From positions 1,612,001 through 1,676,000 of the forward strand of contig JAGTWJ010000001.1 in NCBI GenBank assembly GCA_020064725.1: a DNA stretch of 64,000 nucleotides, read 5' to 3'. The notes below the pieces were generated by a model, which was not told where the DNA came from, ran no database searches, and was given only the letters and a program-made list of their open reading frames with translations. The DNA comes from Drechslerella dactyloides. Taxonomy: Eukaryota; Ascomycota; Orbiliomycetes; Orbiliales; Orbiliaceae. The stretch's first letter is position 1. Each line of letters begins with the position of its first letter. This document shows positions 11,122 through 23,841 of the stretch, piece by piece. The position numbers were made by a program, and so were the translations under genes.

Positions 11122-12174
11122 TCAAAGAACAACTTCAACGCCCCCGGCTTCCTGCACCGTGACCGCCGTACCCTTCTCTTCGCTCGCCGCCTCCACTTCC
11201 GCTTCCGCCTCCGCTGCCTCCTCCACTACCACTCCCGTGCCCGCCAGACTGACCGTTAGCTTTGGCACGCTGCGCGGCGTTGATTCCGTTACTGAACTCG
11301 AGCTGTTGCTGCTGGAAGGCAGATGTGCGCGCTCGGGCGCGCTCGGCAAAGACGTTGCGATCGGAGACGTTGACGGTGGCGAAGGCGCGGGTGACGCTGC
11401 CGCTTCCATTTCCGCCTCCGCCTCCGCTTCCGCTTCCACCTCCGCTGGTGCTGCTGCCACCGGGTCCTGGGCCGCGGATGGCGGTGGGGGAGACGGGGGC
11501 GCGGCTGCTGCTTCCGCTTCCACTTCCAACGGTGTAAGCGATGCTGATGCTGCCGCCTCCTCCTCCACCGCCGGTGAGGGGGTCTCCAGCTGTGCTGACG
11601 GGACGGGAAGAGGTGCGGATTCCGTGGCTGGTGTTTGAATGGGACTGGTGTCGCGGCTGCTGTCCGCTGGCACCGGCGGCACCCCCTGCAGCTCGAGCAG
11701 CTGCGGCAGCGCTGGAGCTTGCGGTAGCGCTGGACTGCTGGGCGAGGCTGGAGCTTCGGTCTGGGAGGCTTCGGTTGCTTGGAATCGACTTGCGAGTGAC
11801 GGGGCCGGGAGGGGATTGCTGCTGCTGGAGGGTTCCGAGGGTTGTGGGTTGCTGTCGCCCGCCGCCGCCGCCGCTGCCGCCGCTGGAGGAGTAGATTGCG
11901 TTTGGCTGATGGGGTTCTCGTCTGCTTGTGGTGCTGTCTCTGCTGTCTCTAACGGGGGTAATGTCGTCGGTGTCGGCGTTGTCGTCGTGGATGCCTCCGG
12001 CGGGGACGACTCTTCGAGCGGTGTCTCCACCTCCGCCTCCGCCTCCGTTGCCGGCTGCTCCTGCTGCAGCAGCGGCGGCGGTAGTGCTGCCATGTCGCTC
12101 TCGCTGTCGACGGAGATCGTCGTGGCGGTGGCGCCGTGCGTCTCGGGCTGCGGGGTCAGAGGTGGGGTCTGACC

Positions 12175-12205
<31 letters not shown>

Positions 12206-14382
12206 TCCTCGCCTTTGAAAGTCGGTACGATGATCAGTTCCTGCGGGTTACCGGTAGCGGTCTCAGAAAATGCCATCATACTTGTATTGGGTTCATCATG
12301 CGTGCTGAGCTGAGAAGCTGCACTTGCAACTGTACTTGCACTTTCAACGGGCTCGGGTCGCTGCTCACTTTCTTGTGCGGCGCGTCGCTGCTCTTCCGAC
12401 GGCTGCGTCTGCTCCTTGCCCACTGGTTAGTATATTCGCACACCTGTGAGTGATTATATTCCGCGCGGTGGTAGGCAGTATAGCCTTCATATATATGCTG
12501 GACGTACCTTTTCGATCGCGGACTTGTATCTTTGCGGGCTGAGGTCCTCGCGGTTGATGATATCCAGGTTCGAGTCCGTCGACTGGTCGACCATGTCCTC
12601 GCCGTTGACCGGCGACGCGAGCTTGATTTCCCGAGTGGGCTTCGTCTGCTCGGGGGGCGTGGAGACGGGGACGTCCGGCACTGATGCCTCCGGCTCCTCC
12701 TCCTCCTCCTCGTCGAGGTCCCGCGGCGCCGTCACGCCGAACAGCACGTATATCTTACCCTGCACGAGCAGCTCGGAGGTCTCGTATGACTCCCCTTCCT
12801 CGTTCGACGTCTTGACGAGCGCGGGAACCGCGTAGAAGAGCGAGTTGGCTTCAGCCGAGGGATCCTCAAGGTGCTCCGGCACGCCCATAAAGTCTGTCCC
12901 TCCATTTGGCTGGATGGCCTTGAGCAGCTTGTACCGCGACACCTGCGAGCCGATCAAGATGCTGAATTGGAGGGCATTGTCCACGATTGCGACCAGTTGG
13001 TGCCGGAAATTGGCGCCCTCGGGCGTGCTTTCGTCGCAGAGAGGCTCGAGGATCCGGTACAGATCCTGCTCCGCGCCGTCGATGATGGTGCTGAACAGAC
13101 TGGCCACCTCTGCGACGGCCGCGGACGACTCGGCATACTTTGTAAGGTCGTCGACATTCTCCGCCCAGTACGCCAGGCGCTGGTACGTGTCCGCGCGCCA
13201 TTGTTCGGCGTTTTTGACGCCCTGCCCTCCCTCGCCTGTGCGCATTACAGTTGGGTCAGTGGCTGCTATAGCGTGCGGTCTTCAAGAGATTTTAAACTTA
13301 CTGAGCGCGATGAGCTCGAACACCTTGTTGATCGCTGACAGCTCGCTCTCGTGCAGCCCGGGCATGCCCATGTCCATGACACGCCGGTGCAGAACCGCGT
13401 GGATAACGCCCTGGGTCATCCAATTCAGCAGTCCCTTCACTTCATCATCTGGCACCACCTCGCTCAGTCCCAACGGCAGATTCACCGCGTCCTTCACAGC
13501 ATTCTGGTCCACTATCAACTCTTTCACGGCATCCCCGAATGGCTGGTGGCGGAGCAGGGTCTTTACATCCGCATGGCGGACGTTCAGCCGCGCGAGGCGC
13601 GAAAAGACCGTATTCTTCACCTGCCGCTCTAGCGCCTCGTACTCGTCCGAGATGGTGGAGGTCGAAGGCGCCAGACGGCGGCTGCCGGCGGACTTCATGT
13701 GGCCTTCCTGAAATTCCTTCAACAGCGCGACCTTCTCGTTCACATCCTTCTGCAGCGCGGCGACCTGCTTTTGGAGCGAGCGGTTTTCCATGTGCAGGCC
13801 GTTGCGCTCGTGCAAGAGCTCGTCGTAGTTGTTCTCGAGTGTGAGCGCATGCTCGTCCCAGTGCAGGAGCGCCTGGCGGACGGTCTGGTTGAGCGTGGAT
13901 TCGATCTGGCGGACGAGCTTGGACTGGACGAAGTCAGGCTGGACAGCGCGGGGGGTCGCGCGGGCGCTACTGTGGGAGCTGACATGGTGGCCGCCGCCGC
14001 CGCCGCCGCCGAAGGCTTGCATGTCCATGAACTGGCCGCTGGTCCGGTTTCTATCGCGTTAGCTGTGCTCTGGTCGCTGAGGGACGTATAGGCCTGTGAT
14101 ACATACTTGGATCGCGGGTCGATGACGTTGCGCAGGCGGTACCGCGACGGCTCGTCTTTGCTGGTGATGTCGTGGAGATAGGTCATCCCGCCGTTGCCCT
14201 ACAATATGCACATCAGCTCTGCCAGCACTACAGTAGTCTCGAGTGTGAATGGGAAGTCGGGTTACATCACATACCTTTTGCTTGCGCTGCTCTTTGCGCG
14301 ACATGGTGGGCGGGGAGATCGAGCCGTCGCTGGCGCCGTCCTTCGCCTTTGAGCTCGATCCGAAGGAGATCCCGAACGGCAT
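11122..14382 (-). CDS. Coiled-coil protein with low-complexity acidic/Pro-rich tail, unknown function
   Basis: Five exons are proposed: 14382-14275, 14198-14107, 14050-13302, 13235-12504 and 12422-11122, about 993 residues. The N-terminus holds SRKEQRKQK and a conserved-looking block TYLHDITSKDEPSRYRLRNV. A poly-Gly run (about 7 Gly) and a coiled coil follow (HALTLENNYDELLHERNGLHMENRSL). Next comes a helical globular part with EQWRADTYQRLAYW and a run of Glu. The last about 430 residues are Ala/Glu/Pro/Ser/Thr-rich with EAEAEVEA-type repeats. I do not recognise the family. The last junction is uncertain: the best donor (12507) puts the tail out of frame, while the next GT (12503) keeps it. 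With the strong donor, translation would end about 45 codons later, near 12285. Frames opposite the tail are also open because of its composition, so openness alone proves little. Confidence 0.65.
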
Positions 14383-16059
14383 CGCAATTGGGGCGAAACC
14401 GAACAATGCGAATACCCTCTACGTAGATATGGGAGCCTAGGCGCGGGGTATCAACGTCGCATCCGCTGGCATCCAGGTGTATGTAACAAAACCAAATTCG
14501 TAGGTAGGATATGTATAAAAAGTATGCGTAGGTACTATTAGAACCAGCCGATCGATGCTCCGACGTGCGAGATGGTTCAATCGCGTCGATGGAGGAGTGG
14601 AATGAAAGGAAAGGAAAGGTAAAGAGTCAATGTTTGAGCTGGAAGGGTCTACAGGAATCCACTGATATCCGTTCCCCTTGCCGCTGGCTGGTATTAAAGC
14701 GCTGTCCAAGCCGAGGCAGCAGCTCTGCTTGTTCGGACAGCCAATTAAATTGAGTGCTTTGCACCAGCCGTTCTATGAGCGAATCTTGTCAGCCGACACG
14801 TCTGTCCATGATCGAGGCTTTTCTCTCGAATCCGGCAGCCTCGTTGTGGACGCGGCGGTCCGGCGTTCGGACATGCTCACACTGCAGGATTCCGCAGCAC
14901 GGCGGCGTCCTCCACCCGATGGACATCATGCGTGGACCGGCATATCTACATGGGAGATAATGGAATTCGTAATGTCACTACTGCTAGCATGATATCAGTC
15001 GTGGAACTTGACGCGAGACGGGAAGTTTCAGGCAGCGTTTAGTTACCTGCAGCAGCATCTAATCAAGCTACCCCGCTCCCTCCCTCCATCTTCAGCCGCT
15101 CGTGTCCTCATTCGTGCATGATTGATGCATGTCTGTGCAGCTCAGGATCAGGCTCCGTCGACGAGGCTGTGGGGTTTGATTCAAGGTTGGCGTGTGTCTG
15201 GTTGAAAGTCGGGCGGTCGATGTGGGTCCGTTTGGCAGGGCAAGTTTTGGCGAAGGATCAAACGCGGGACGACGAGGCTGCAACAACCACCACACGACAC
15301 AAAGTACACTATGGTACATTTCTCACAAGTACCTCTCTCTGCCTGCTGCGGCTGCCTGGGCGCATGTCGACGCTGTGGAGACCGGCGGATGGAGGTATTC
15401 CAAATGCCGTCGCCTTGTTTCTTTCTCGGCCTGTCGGGCAGAGTCCATGCTTGCACTGCATGCATGTATGTACCTTCGCCTTTCAAAATGATGCAAGTCG
15501 TATAGTAGTACTTACGTTATCGGCATTCGAGAGTTAGGTCGAGCTCATTGAAGGATCCCGGGCCCTTCTAGCTAGCTCGGTGACTGTTCCATCTATGTAT
15601 ATTCGCATGCGATATTAATGAGCCTGCTGGCAAACACCGGCGTAGGCAGCTGGGATATCTTCGAGCTAGTTCGAGCATCGCGCAGCTTGCAATTGTACCG
15701 ATCTGGAAATCGCCGGCGAGATTCTCTAATATAGATTGCATGCTGTCGGTCATCTTGATATCTCTGGTGGGGTGATACCAGTCGATTCTCTCAAACAGAC
15801 ATTTACTTAGCATCTATCTGGCCGGCTGTTCCGACCTGGCCTTCGAGATTAAGATTGACGGTCATACACGCAAGGTACTTGCTACTTCCTTACTTATCAG
15901 CTTGTTTGCATCTCCTAGCTTGTCTGCATGCAGGTTCACTAGCTGGTTCTTTGCGCGGCTAGCTGGATAGAATATAATATCTTGTCTACCTTGGAGACTT
16001 ATATCATACTGACATTCAGTTCGATAATAAACACAGTACCACCCCGAAGACAGTTCACA
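14383..16059. other. Intergenic region between two divergently transcribed genes
   Basis: About 1.7 kb between the starts of the coiled-coil gene (minus) and the Hsp70-like gene (plus), so it should hold both promoters. I see no coding frame with motifs, no RNA gene and no repeat array. Confidence 0.5.
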
Positions 16060-18229
16060 ATGGCGACGACCGAGACCGTCTTGCATGAGCATCGTATCGT
16101 CGTCGGCCTCGACTACGGCACAACCTTCAGCGGTAAGTCGTATATGCATTTACCTATCGCGACACTTAGTCTAGTTGTGAGAGGCTTCGCGACACTGCAG
16201 GATGTTGGCCACTAACGGGCGTGCGTGGATTGACAGGTTGCGCGTTCGGAAACACGGCGCAGAAGAGCATCGACAACATCAAGGTCATCCGCCGCTGGCC
16301 CGGCAAGGAGCGTCGCGACGAAGCCAAATGCCCTAGCGACATCGCCTACAATGCGGGCACCTACCGCTGGGGTTATCTCATCCCTCCCGGCCAGCCGCGC
16401 CTGACATGGGCCAAGCTAGACCTCGACGAGGACAACTTTTACGAAAACCAAGACCACAGCCGCCACGACGAGTACGTCGACGTCCAATCCGACCCTTTCG
16501 CCGAGTCGGAGACCTCGTCGTCTTCCTCCGAATCATCCACCGATGAATTTCCCCTGGCGGAGGGCATGCGGCACAACCCGATGAACAAGAGCCCCGTCGA
16601 CGTCGTCTCGGACTATCTGACCGCGCTTTACGACGTCATCATGTCGAACCTGCGCCGCGAGCAGGGCGAGAACTTTATCAACAAGACGGCGATAGACTGG
16701 GTTATGACCGTGCCGGCGGTCTGGTCCGAGAAAGCGCAGGCGCTGACAAAAGAGGCAGCATCGCGCGCGGGGATCGGCCAGCGCGAGAAGGACCGCCTCT
16801 TCATCCTCAGCGAGCCCGAGGCCGCGGCCGTCTACGCCATATCCGAGCTCTACCAGCGCGATATCTCGCGCCGGAACGACCCGAACACGCTCAAGGTCGG
16901 GGATACTTTTGTGCTCTGCGACGCCGGCGGCGGCACCGTCGATCTGATCTCCTACCGCGTTGGCCAGCTGCAGCCGTCGCTGGGGATATCAGAGGTGGCG
17001 GTGGGGTCCGGTGCGAAGTGCGGGTCCACGTTTATCGACCGCAATATGCTCAAGCTGCTGCGGCACAAGCTCGGCGAGGAGCGGTTCAAGATCTTGTGCG
17101 AGAAGAACAACGGGATGGTGTTGAATCGGCTGATGAGCGAGTTCGAGGGCGTCAAGCGGTCGTTCGGGTCGTCGTACGTGCCGGGCTCGGCCAACTATCT
17201 GCCGATGCATGGGTTCGCGAACGATCCCGCGGCGGGGATTATCGAGGGCCAGTTCGAGCTGACGCATGAGGATTTGAAGCTGTGCTTTGATCCGATTGTT
17301 GACCAGATTGTCGACCTGATACAGGGCCAGGTTGACGCCGTCTGCGACACTGGGGCTTCTGTAAAGGTATTTCGATACAGACCGCATGGATATTCACGAT
17401 ACAATATATTGGAAAGCTGACAGGTGTGCGCGGTAGTACATCTTCCTGGTGGGAGGCTTCGGCGAGTCGGACTACCTGCTGCACCGCCTGACCGAGTTCA
17501 AATGGGCCAAAGCCGGCCAAATCGAGATCCTCAACCCCTACGATGCGTGAGTGTCACCAGCTCTCACACCTACTAATATGATACTAACATTACTGTCAGA
17601 TGGTCCGCGGTGAGCAGAGGCGCCGTGCTGCGCGGTCTTGAAGGTAGTCTGGTGACCAACCGCCGCTGCCGCCGCAACTACGGCACCCGCATCAACACCG
17701 TCTTCGACCCGACCATCCACCATGAGGAAGACGCCTTCTACAGCACGGACACGGGCATGAAGATGGCGCGCAACCAGGTGTCGTGGATCGTCGAGAAGGG
17801 CGCGGACACGGACTCGAACACGCGGTTCCAGCTGAAGTGCGGGACGACGTTCCAGAAAGGGGAGAAGCTGCGGCGCGGGGCGACATTGGTCGCGTCGGAC
17901 CTCGATGTTGCGCCGCATAGCTACCGCGATCGAAGTGCGTACATATATCCATTCACCTCTGCATATGTTTCACCACTTGATTACAGCTATGCTTGATTCT
18001 GAGTGGCATGCTAATTATTGGAAACGGTCTAGGCGTCCACGATCTGTGCTTCCTGATGGCGGACCTGAGCATGGTCAAAGAAGACCAGTTTGACGAAGTC
18101 AACATCAACGGCCAGGCGTGCCTGTCGGCGGAGTTTGTGATCGAGATGGCGTTCGAGTCGGCGGAGATCAAGTTCCAGCTGTACTTTAAGGACAACTGCT
18201 ACGGGCAGGTCAAGACGACCTTTCACTGA
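16060..18229 (+). CDS. Hsp70-superfamily ATPase-fold protein, HSPA12-like
   Basis: Atypical Hsp70/actin-fold protein of the HSPA12 type common in filamentous fungi. Such proteins keep the nucleotide-binding fold but often lack a canonical substrate-binding domain, and their role is poorly defined. Five exons (16060-16132, 16237-17366, 17437-17546, 17600-17934, 18033-18229) give 614 residues in a single frame. Phosphate-1 motif: VVGLDYGTTFSG near residue 20. Phosphate-2: FVLCDAGGGTVDLISY. Adenosine motif: FLVGGFGESDYL. A Ser/Glu-rich acidic stretch (about residue 120) is inserted early in the ATPase domain. The C-terminus replaces the Hsp70 beta-sandwich with about 170 unfamiliar residues. The start ATG lies in CACAATGG context. 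Family assignment is firm; client and pathway are unknown. Confidence 0.9.
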
Positions 18230-20011
18230 TATTTCCACTAATTTACTGTTCGCATTTTTTTCTCTAGCTCTTTTTTCGTGTGTTTGGTTTCCTTTGTTTG
18301 GGACTTCATTCTACATGTCTTATGGAATATGCGTCTGGCAATTATCGTATGCACGGTGGATTGAGAGACGATGGTACGGAGGATACCTTGGTGTATGATT
18401 GTTACTCGTAGTATTGGCTAGGATAGTTCGGAATAATGAGTGGCAGAATCGAATGAAGCAATTGCGGCAACTGGCAGCCGACGCGAGCGAATGAAACGCA
18501 CCAAACAGTCTACAAACAACCACCTCCGCGTTAGGCACCGTGACACGTACGCGTCTTAATCACGTAACATCAAACGTCTCCTGCATCCTGTCGATTGAAC
18601 AACGTTACAGACCGGAATCGATCGAAGCTCAAGTGACCTACTATTCCCCAATCGACTCGTACGGCATGGCATCGGAGCAATCGGCGAGCACGCACTGCAC
18701 TGCGCTGCACCGCAGCGGACAATGTCGGACGGCAAGGCTGCAAGTACTGTCTCATACGATATCGATAAAGTCAGACCACATGCAAATATAATACTACACA
18801 AGAACAATAATGGCTAAAAGCGGGGTAAAATCGCTATACCGACCGGAGAAATCCTGCAAGTTATATTTACACACAGCATGCTTGCCACAGCGGTGAACAG
18901 GACGTGCAGGCAGACGTGCATGCATGAAGGCAATCGGAACAGGATTTCGATTGTGCGATTGTCGTTTCAGGCGAGCGGTGGGTCCTCACCACGTCCCAGG
19001 CCGGACGGGCAGGGATAGGATGCATGGAATCGCGGTGCTATCGGGCTCTGGGATCCTCAAAAGCGCAGCCTCGCCTGCACTTCGATACAAGTGCGGTGAG
19101 TACATTCGATTCTCTTGGCGGGGTGCTAGTCTTGGGCCTGTCTTATCGCTAACGTTTATTCGAAAAGTCGACGCCTCGCCGGATCCTCCACCGCCAAACA
19201 GCGGCAGGTTTAGCCGGCCCGTCGTGCGATATCAGAATCCCACTATTCTACTAGTCGACCATACGTCGATTGGGGTCCATGATGGAGGGAACGTGCATCG
19301 GTGACTTTAATTTGTCATTCGCGCAAGGCGACAGCGCTGTCTTTTGGGCAGCCTCGTTGGTAGAGATGTACCCCGGAGCTAGTGGCCGGCTGTGGGCTCA
19401 GGCTGTTGCAAGGCCGAGATGCTGAGCACGCAGCCTGGCTGTCGTCCACTCTCTTAAGTCTCACACCGATGCAATCAGGCGCCTACCAGCTAGAGCTCTC
19501 GGACACCTTATTCCGGTGCTGTATTCTTTGTCTGTCGGCCTTCTTGCGATTAGAGGATCAGCGCTGGCTGGGCGTCTCTTGCTGCCCGATATACCTCCCA
19601 GACCCCAGACATAGACAGACAAACTACTCGGTCTCGACATCGAGAGCGTCTTCCACTACGCCGAGTCGAACGAACGCTCTTCACGAACGTCCTTGACGTA
19701 TTGTACACAGCTTTCTCGAAGCAGCCTGAGCGTACACGTCCTATAGCTGCCAATTCAACTAGCGTGGACACCTCGTTATATCTACGCCCTTCGAGATAGA
19801 TACCTACTCACTCGCCCACCAGCACCTTCCACGTCGAACCTCACTCTTTTATTCTTTTGATATTGTATACACCATTCAATTCTCACTCACTCGCTCACCT
19901 GAGGACGTGCGTGTGTATCTACATACATGCACGGACGTTCGTCGTCTACGGCTCTTTGATACACGGTAGACGCCGGCATCCAGACGGTCGAAACACGATA
20001 TATCGCCCAAG
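18230..20011. other. Intergenic region
   Basis: About 1.8 kb holding the 3' end of the Hsp70-like gene and the upstream region of the VWA/UBC gene. Short frames here have no motif. No RNA gene or repeat array was seen. Confidence 0.5.
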
Positions 20012-23000
20012 ATGAAGCAGTCACGCCTCCGCGCTTCCCTCGCCCGCACGGCGTCCGTCTCTTCCGCCGCCAGCCAGCAGACCTCCAGCGAATGGGGTGG
20101 CTCCCAAGCGACCCTCACGCCTGGCGCCGTTCGCGCGAATAATACTCCGTCCACCGCCATCTACATTCGCTTCATCACGCCCACCGACGCCCTGGGCCAA
20201 AAGCTGTCAAACATACCGATATTCCGCGACCCGATCACGCTGTCCACAAAGGTCTCGCAGCTCAAGGAGCTCGTCAAAATCAAGGTCTTCAACCAGTCGT
20301 TCAACGCGCCGTACGCCGTCGATCTGCACGTGGTCGCCCATCCACTCCTCAGCGACGACGACAACCTCACCCTCTTCGACTACGACCTCGCGGGGACCAA
20401 GAAGGCGCCGCTCAATCTCTTCGTCGTCCTGCGGTACACGGGTACGATTGGCATCACGACGAAGCATTTCGGCGACGATGTCCGCTCCACTAGCAACTGC
20501 AGCGCCTGGCATCCCGTTGAGGGGACCACGCGTGCGGGGATATCTACCTTCTGCGCCTCGCTGGAGATGTTGAAGCGCAAGGTTACAGATGGCAGCACCC
20601 AGCGGCGCTTCCTGACCGCGCTGTGGCAGACGACGCATTTCCTGCCCGCGGTATACGCCATGGCTGGGCTATTCGATGCCCGCACTCTCACCGCGGAGGA
20701 GAAAGCCGCCCTCGCACAGACGTTCCAGGCGCTCTGTCTGCGATCCGTGCCGGACTGGGCGACGGGAGGAAAGCCGGAGAACGCGCTGGAAGGGTCCCGC
20801 CAGCTGCTCGGGTGGCTGTTGGACCAGGTTAGTGCGTTCAAGAGAGGCGGATCCGGCAAGGAAGACTGGACGAGGAAAGTCATCATCAAGCCCGTCGGCA
20901 GCACGGGCAGCGAGACCGTCACGCCGGAGAACAACATCCTCAGCGTGGTGCTCCAGAGCGGCGAGGTGCTCAAGGTCACCGTCGAGTTTCTGGACAAGTC
21001 CGCGCAGACTTACCCCGACTCGCGACAGCTGGCGCTGTCCTTCCGCGGCAGCTACTCGTTCGACGGGAACTCGTACCTCGTCCTGCCCAAGGATGCGGGA
21101 CACCTGCTCGACCACCGCATACTGCACCACCCGACGCAGGAAGGCTTCTACGAGCAGATCATCAACACCACTAACCTCCCCGCGCTGATGACCGTCGCGC
21201 CGCTCTCGCTGTCCAGCTCGCGCCCGCCCGTGCTGACGCTGAACAACGAAGGGCTGGTCTCGATCTTCGAGTTTGGCGGCGAATGCGCGACGGAATGGGC
21301 GCGCATGTGGAACCCCGTCACGGGCGTGCAGTTGCTCATGTCCAACGACCAGGGCCAGGCGCTCGCGAAGACGCTCAAGGACGTGATCCAAACCCGCAAG
21401 GTCTCCGGAGCCTGGCCGCTGGACGGGTGGGACGTCGGCTGTCTGAACGCTAGCGCCGTGGACACGCGCAAGCCCAAGGAGGCCGTCATGATCTGTATCG
21501 ACTGCAGCTCGAGCATGTACGATCCCGCGTATAGGAACGAGGACGCGAACCTCAAGGCCCACGAGCGCATCAATAGGATGACCGCGGCGAAGATGCTGTT
21601 CAAGCACTACTCTGCCACGGCGTCGAATTACAAGCTGCCGGTCTGGTTCGGCGTGATGAAGTTCGATGTCGCGGTGACGACCATGCAGGAATTCACACCC
21701 TTGCTGGAGGAAGTCGAGCCCAAGATCGAGAAGCTCTCCCCGAACGGCATGACCGCCATGTGGGACTGCATCTATCAGGCCGGCGAACAACTGATGGACT
21801 TCAAGGAGGACAACCCGGACACGAAGCTGCGCATCATCGTCCTCACCGACGGGATAGACAACCGCTCCAAGCAGACGGATAAGACAACGTACTCGCTTCT
21901 CTGGGAGAATGAAATCGTCCTCGACGCCATCGTCATCGGCACGGACTACTTCAAGTCGCTCTTCAAGATCTGCCGCGTCACCGGCGGATACGCGATGAAG
22001 CCCACGGCCACCACCGAGATCTTTGGCATCGCGGAGATGGAAACCATGGTCGACCAAACCTTCCGTCCACCGATCCACCGGCACGCGTACCTGCCCTTCT
22101 TCGACACGATCGAGCCGCTGGATCCGTTCACCGTCAACGCCTTTGACTTCCCGGAGACCCGCGACCACCCAAACCAAAACGACGAGTTTATGAGCCTGGC
22201 GAACGCGCACAAAGCCTTCGGCAAGAACAAGCAGCTGGTCGTCGACAAGGGCACCGTCCGCGCGGCGGCAGACGTTGTCAAGAACCGCCGGATGCTGCTC
22301 GAAATCAAAGATATGGCGGAGAACCCGCACCCGGATATGGATATTTATGTCAGCGAGACCAACATGGCGTTCTGGAAGGTGGTGATGCAGGGGCCCGACG
22401 CGTCGAATTACGCGCAGGGCACCTTTGTGATGTTCTTGGACATGATTGATGATTTCCCGCGCAAGGCGCCCGCCGCGCGGTTCATCACGCCGATTATCCA
22501 CCCGAACGTGAACAAGGTGGGTGTCCGTAGTTCTAGGTCGGCGTTTATGCGGAGCTAATGTGAACTTTTACAGCACGGTCGTGTGTGCCATGCGATATTG
22601 GACCAGGATTGGAAGGCCGAGACCAAAGTGCGGGACATCCTCTGCTGCATCTTCGGCCTCCTCATGGCGCCGGAGGTACGTAACCTGCCCTCCCGATATA
22701 TATAATCTGTCTGGTGCGGACTGGTGCTGATTTACGGTCTAGCGAAACGAGCCGGTGGATGCGATTGCGACGTTGAAGTATTGGACGCAGGACGAAAACC
22801 TGTACAGCGAGGAGATCGCCCAGCATGTAAGAATCACTCAACTGCTCTCCACGCTACATACGCAAGGCGCACGGCTAATAGACCTGGCTAGATTAAAAAA
22901 TTCGCGAGCACGAACAGGAAGGACTGGGCGCACCGCATCGTGCCAGACCTCGACGCCATCCCTGGCGCCGCGCCGTCGAAGAGTACGTCAAACACCTATC

Positions 23001-23841
23001 TCTCTAAACTAATCGAACCAGTGATGAAAGGGAAACAAGATGACTGACCGGTGATGCAGCGATAACGACTACGCCCGTCCGCCGGTTGACCGTCTCCGAG
23101 GCTATCGAGCCGACAAGCCCCATCGCTAGCCGTAGCAACAAGTACGATCCTGCGACGTTGCGTATTGCGCGGTTCCCCGTCAAGGCTTCCTCGCCGCCGT
23201 CGCCGCCTGCTACATCTACGAGTCCAACTGCTGCTACTACCCCTGCAGCTAGCACTCCACCACCCGCTGCGACGACGAGCGCAGCTGCAGAGAAGTCCGC
23301 TGTTGTAGCCGCAGCAGCAGCAGCAGCGGTGGCATCGCAGCCGTCACCGCCGGCTTCACCACCGGCTCATCGTCCGGCGCCGCTGCGGTTGACACCGACG
23401 AGCAGTGCTACCACCGTCCCACCGGCGCCGCTGCCACCGTGGCCGCAGGTGCCAGCGTCGCCTGCACTGTCGAGTACAAGCTCAGCGGGTTTGACGACGG
23501 AGAGCGTATCCAGCTCGACGGCGGCGGTGGTACCCCGCGCCAACCGCTTCGCAGCGATAAAGGCCGCCTCGCCGGCGCCGTCGATGGGTAGCGGGGCGAG
23601 TGTGCCGAGGAGCGTGTCGATGCCGCTGGGAGGAGGTGGTGCGGCGCCGCTGTTCAGCCTCACGCGGAACTTGCCGGAGACTGCGCCTGCGGTCGCGCCT
23701 GCTGCTAGCGGGAGTGGGTCGTTCGTGGTGAATTCGGTGCAGCCGGCTGCCAGTATGGCGCGGCCGTCATCGATCCACTCGAATCGGTCGTCCATGTCGT
23801 TCAAGCTGAAGCGGGTGTTCGGGCGGGGCGATAAGTCGTGA
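20012..23841 (+). CDS. VWA-domain and ubiquitin-conjugating (UBC/E2) fold protein
   Basis: Five exons (20012-22516, 22574-22675, 22743-22826, 22892-22982, 23060-23841) give 1187 residues. Residues about 49-145 look like a ubiquitin-like or PB1-like fold (inference). A von Willebrand A domain follows at about 490-690, with the metal site DCSSS at 497-501 and LTDGIDN later. Next is an E2 fold at about 755-960: MLLEIKDMAENPHPDMDIY, PIIHPNVNKHGRVC with the putative thioester Cys at about 840, then ILDQDW. That is the HPN...C layout of active E2 enzymes, and the HPN and Cys halves sit on either side of the first intron. The last 250 residues are Pro/Ala/Ser-rich and probably disordered. Likely role: ubiquitin transfer by an enzyme tethered through its VWA domain. 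Activity, partner and pathway are inferred. Start: ATG at 20012, in AAGATGAAG context. Confidence 0.88.

Noticed and set aside
11159..12172. Overlapping plus-strand frames rich in Ser, Ala and Gly
   Set aside because: Antisense to the low-complexity tail of the coiled-coil gene; repetitive codons leave several frames open.
20669..22501. 610-codon open frame on the minus strand
   Set aside because: Exactly antisense to the VWA/UBC exon, very rich in Arg, Val, His and Leu with no motif; it is a shadow of GC-rich codon use.
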